A stretch of DNA of 14,521 nucleotides from Thermoplasmata archaeon. GTDB lineage: Archaea; Thermoplasmatota; Thermoplasmata; Thermoplasmatales; Thermoplasmataceae. A model generated the notes under the pieces. It did not search any database, was not told the DNA's origin, and worked only from the letters and a program-made list of their open reading frames with translations. Made by a program: the position numbers and the translations under genes. The stretch spans positions 1-14,521 of the forward strand of contig JAJZOK010000116.1 of the NCBI GenBank assembly GCA_021811525.1. Reading direction: 5' to 3'. Below, in pieces: positions 13,560 through 14,521 of the stretch (its first letter is position 1; each line of letters opens with the position of its first letter).

Positions 13560-14521
13560 TTAAGCTACTGTCTTCTTCACTGTGGCCTTCTTCTGGTATT
13601 TCTTTGAGAGGGCCCTGAGATAGATGAGATTCATGTATTGGGCATCATGCTCAAGCAGAGGCGAGCTTGAGATTATTGTCATATCGGAATCAAAATCAAT
13701 AAGAGACTCTGCCAAGGTCTCGAACTTGAGGTCTCCGTGTTTGATAGCTGTAAGTTTTTCCTCATTGTGGTCCTGATATTCCACACCAGCAAATTCAGTG
13801 TAGAGATCCCCTTTAGAGTACTTTGAGAATTCGCTTATAACAGCGTCAAAATCTTTCACTTCAATTAGTGAACCCGTGTTAATGGAGTGCAGGTGAGGGA
13901 AGTTCAAAATTGGCTCAATGTCTTTTACTTTCTTTGCAAGTGATATGAGTTCAGTTGTTGTTCCGAAAATTTCAGTCTTCCCCGAAGCCTCTACCCCGAT
14001 GTATGGGTACCCATGCTCAGGGGAGTATTTTTGTGAAAGATCCGTATACACATCAGTGGCACGTTTCAGGCTATCTTTCTTGGAGCCTGAATAGAAACCG
14101 GTATGTGTTACTACCCTATGTGCATTCATTGCCTTCCCCATCATCAAAGTCCACTTCAAGTGGTTGTAGGACTTATCCCCCATCTCATCCTCCTGAAGTA
14201 GTTCCATGTAGTATGGAGCATGCATTGAAAGACTTACATCCAGTTCTTTCGCCAGTTTTCCACCGTCGATGAGATCTTCGTAATTCCTGGCCATGTTCCA
14301 GAACAGTTCCTGAACGATGTCATCTTCCTCTATGACACTGTCAATTCCTATTCCCACATAATTCCCATCTTCATCCTGCCTCAGGACATCTACTATTATG
14401 GAAGATTCTATGTCTCTTGGATTCATTCCTGCATATTCAAGGGCAGGGGTTTCTTCAACGTTGACACGAAGAAGTTGCACCTCAAGGGCATTAAGCCCCA
14501 GATTATGGGCGTCTTCAACAG
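13560..14521 (-). CDS. Endonuclease IV-like TIM-barrel protein with altered metal site, 5'-truncated by the window
   Basis: Belongs to the AP endonuclease 2/sugar isomerase TIM-barrel superfamily, nearest to archaeal endonuclease IV. The frame is open to the window edge (residues VEDAHNLGLNALEVQ precede the GTG at 14480), so the true start is outside. Of the metal ligands of endonuclease IV, several are kept: His in SMHAPYYM (near 14222), His in VTHTGFY (near 14105), Glu in VEASGKTEIFG (near 13991) and a His in FPHLHS (near 13895). Others appear changed: the Asp before that His is Asn (13902-13904), the HFSG position reads EFAG (near 13796), the GEKKH-type segment reads NEEKL, and the final ESP reads SSP (near 13662). 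An insertion of some 40 residues follows the first strand. AP-endonuclease activity is therefore uncertain. It precedes the 97-residue gene in one operon. Confidence 0.82.
   Translation of the reverse strand, partial: VEDAHNLGLNALEVQLLRVNVEETPALEYAGMNPRDIESSIIVDVLRQDEDGNYVGIGIDSVIEEDDIVQELFWNMARNYEDLIDGGKLAKELDVSLSMHAPYYMELLQEDEMGDKSYNHLKWTLMMGKAMNAHRVVTHTGFYSGSKKDSLKRATDVYTDLSQKYSPEHGYPYIGVEASGKTEIFGTTTELISLAKKVKDIEPILNFPHLHSINTGSLIEVKDFDAVISEFSKYSKGDLYTEFAGVEYQDHNEEKLTAIKHGDLKFETLAESLIDFDSDMTIISSSPLLEHDAQYMNLIYLRALSKKYQKKATVKKTVA

Overview
The window reads as chromosomal DNA of an archaeon of the order Thermoplasmatales (acidophilic, wall-less relatives of Thermoplasma). The strongest marker is a complete gene for HTa, the HU-like chromatin protein typical of that group. 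A Kae1-Bud32 fusion, aIF2-gamma, ribosomal protein S6e and a COG2231-type DNA glycosylase agree with this. TATA-like boxes, GGAGG/GGTGA ribosome sites, leaderless-looking genes and frequent TTG/GTG starts are also archaeal. Base composition is moderate, with AT-rich intergenic stretches. The species cannot be named from the sequence alone.

Layout. 1-1985 (+): 3' part of a bacterial-type threonyl-tRNA synthetase with a zinc-ribbon-like insertion. 1999-2439 (-): small multi-pass membrane protein of unknown function. 2554-2712 (-): probable 52-residue protein that starts with TTG. 2758-6184 (-): tight operon in transcription order fixC, fixX, etfB, etfA, forming an electron-transfer-flavoprotein/quinone-reductase module. 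6185-6329: divergent promoter region with symmetric elements. 6330-6986 (+): Fe-S DNA glycosylase. 6983-8603 (-): two-gene translation operon, S6e then aIF2-gamma. 8831-11416 (+): Kae1-Bud32 fusion (KEOPS tRNA modification), ITP/XTP pyrophosphatase and a two-helix membrane protein. 11464-12291 (-): polyamine aminopropyltransferase. 12689-12958 (+): HTa. 12994-13245 (-): unexplained open frame. 13257-14521 (-): a small conserved-looking protein and, upstream of it, an endonuclease-IV-like TIM barrel cut by the window edge.

The genes are mostly housekeeping: translation (ThrRS, S6e, aIF2-gamma, t6A synthesis by KEOPS), genome and nucleotide-pool upkeep (glycosylase, XTP pyrophosphatase, endonuclease-IV-like protein), nucleoid packing (HTa, polyamines) and redox metabolism (Fix/ETF). 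No mobile element, CRISPR array, tRNA or rRNA was seen, and I found no evidence for a wholly new multi-gene system. The best leads are departures from family norms. The pyrophosphatase appears to start at CTG, overlapping the upstream stop as CTGA. Bud32 has DTS where DFG is expected. The endonuclease-IV-like protein has lost several metal ligands. ThrRS carries a zinc-ribbon insertion. Two small or orphan open frames may have been missed.
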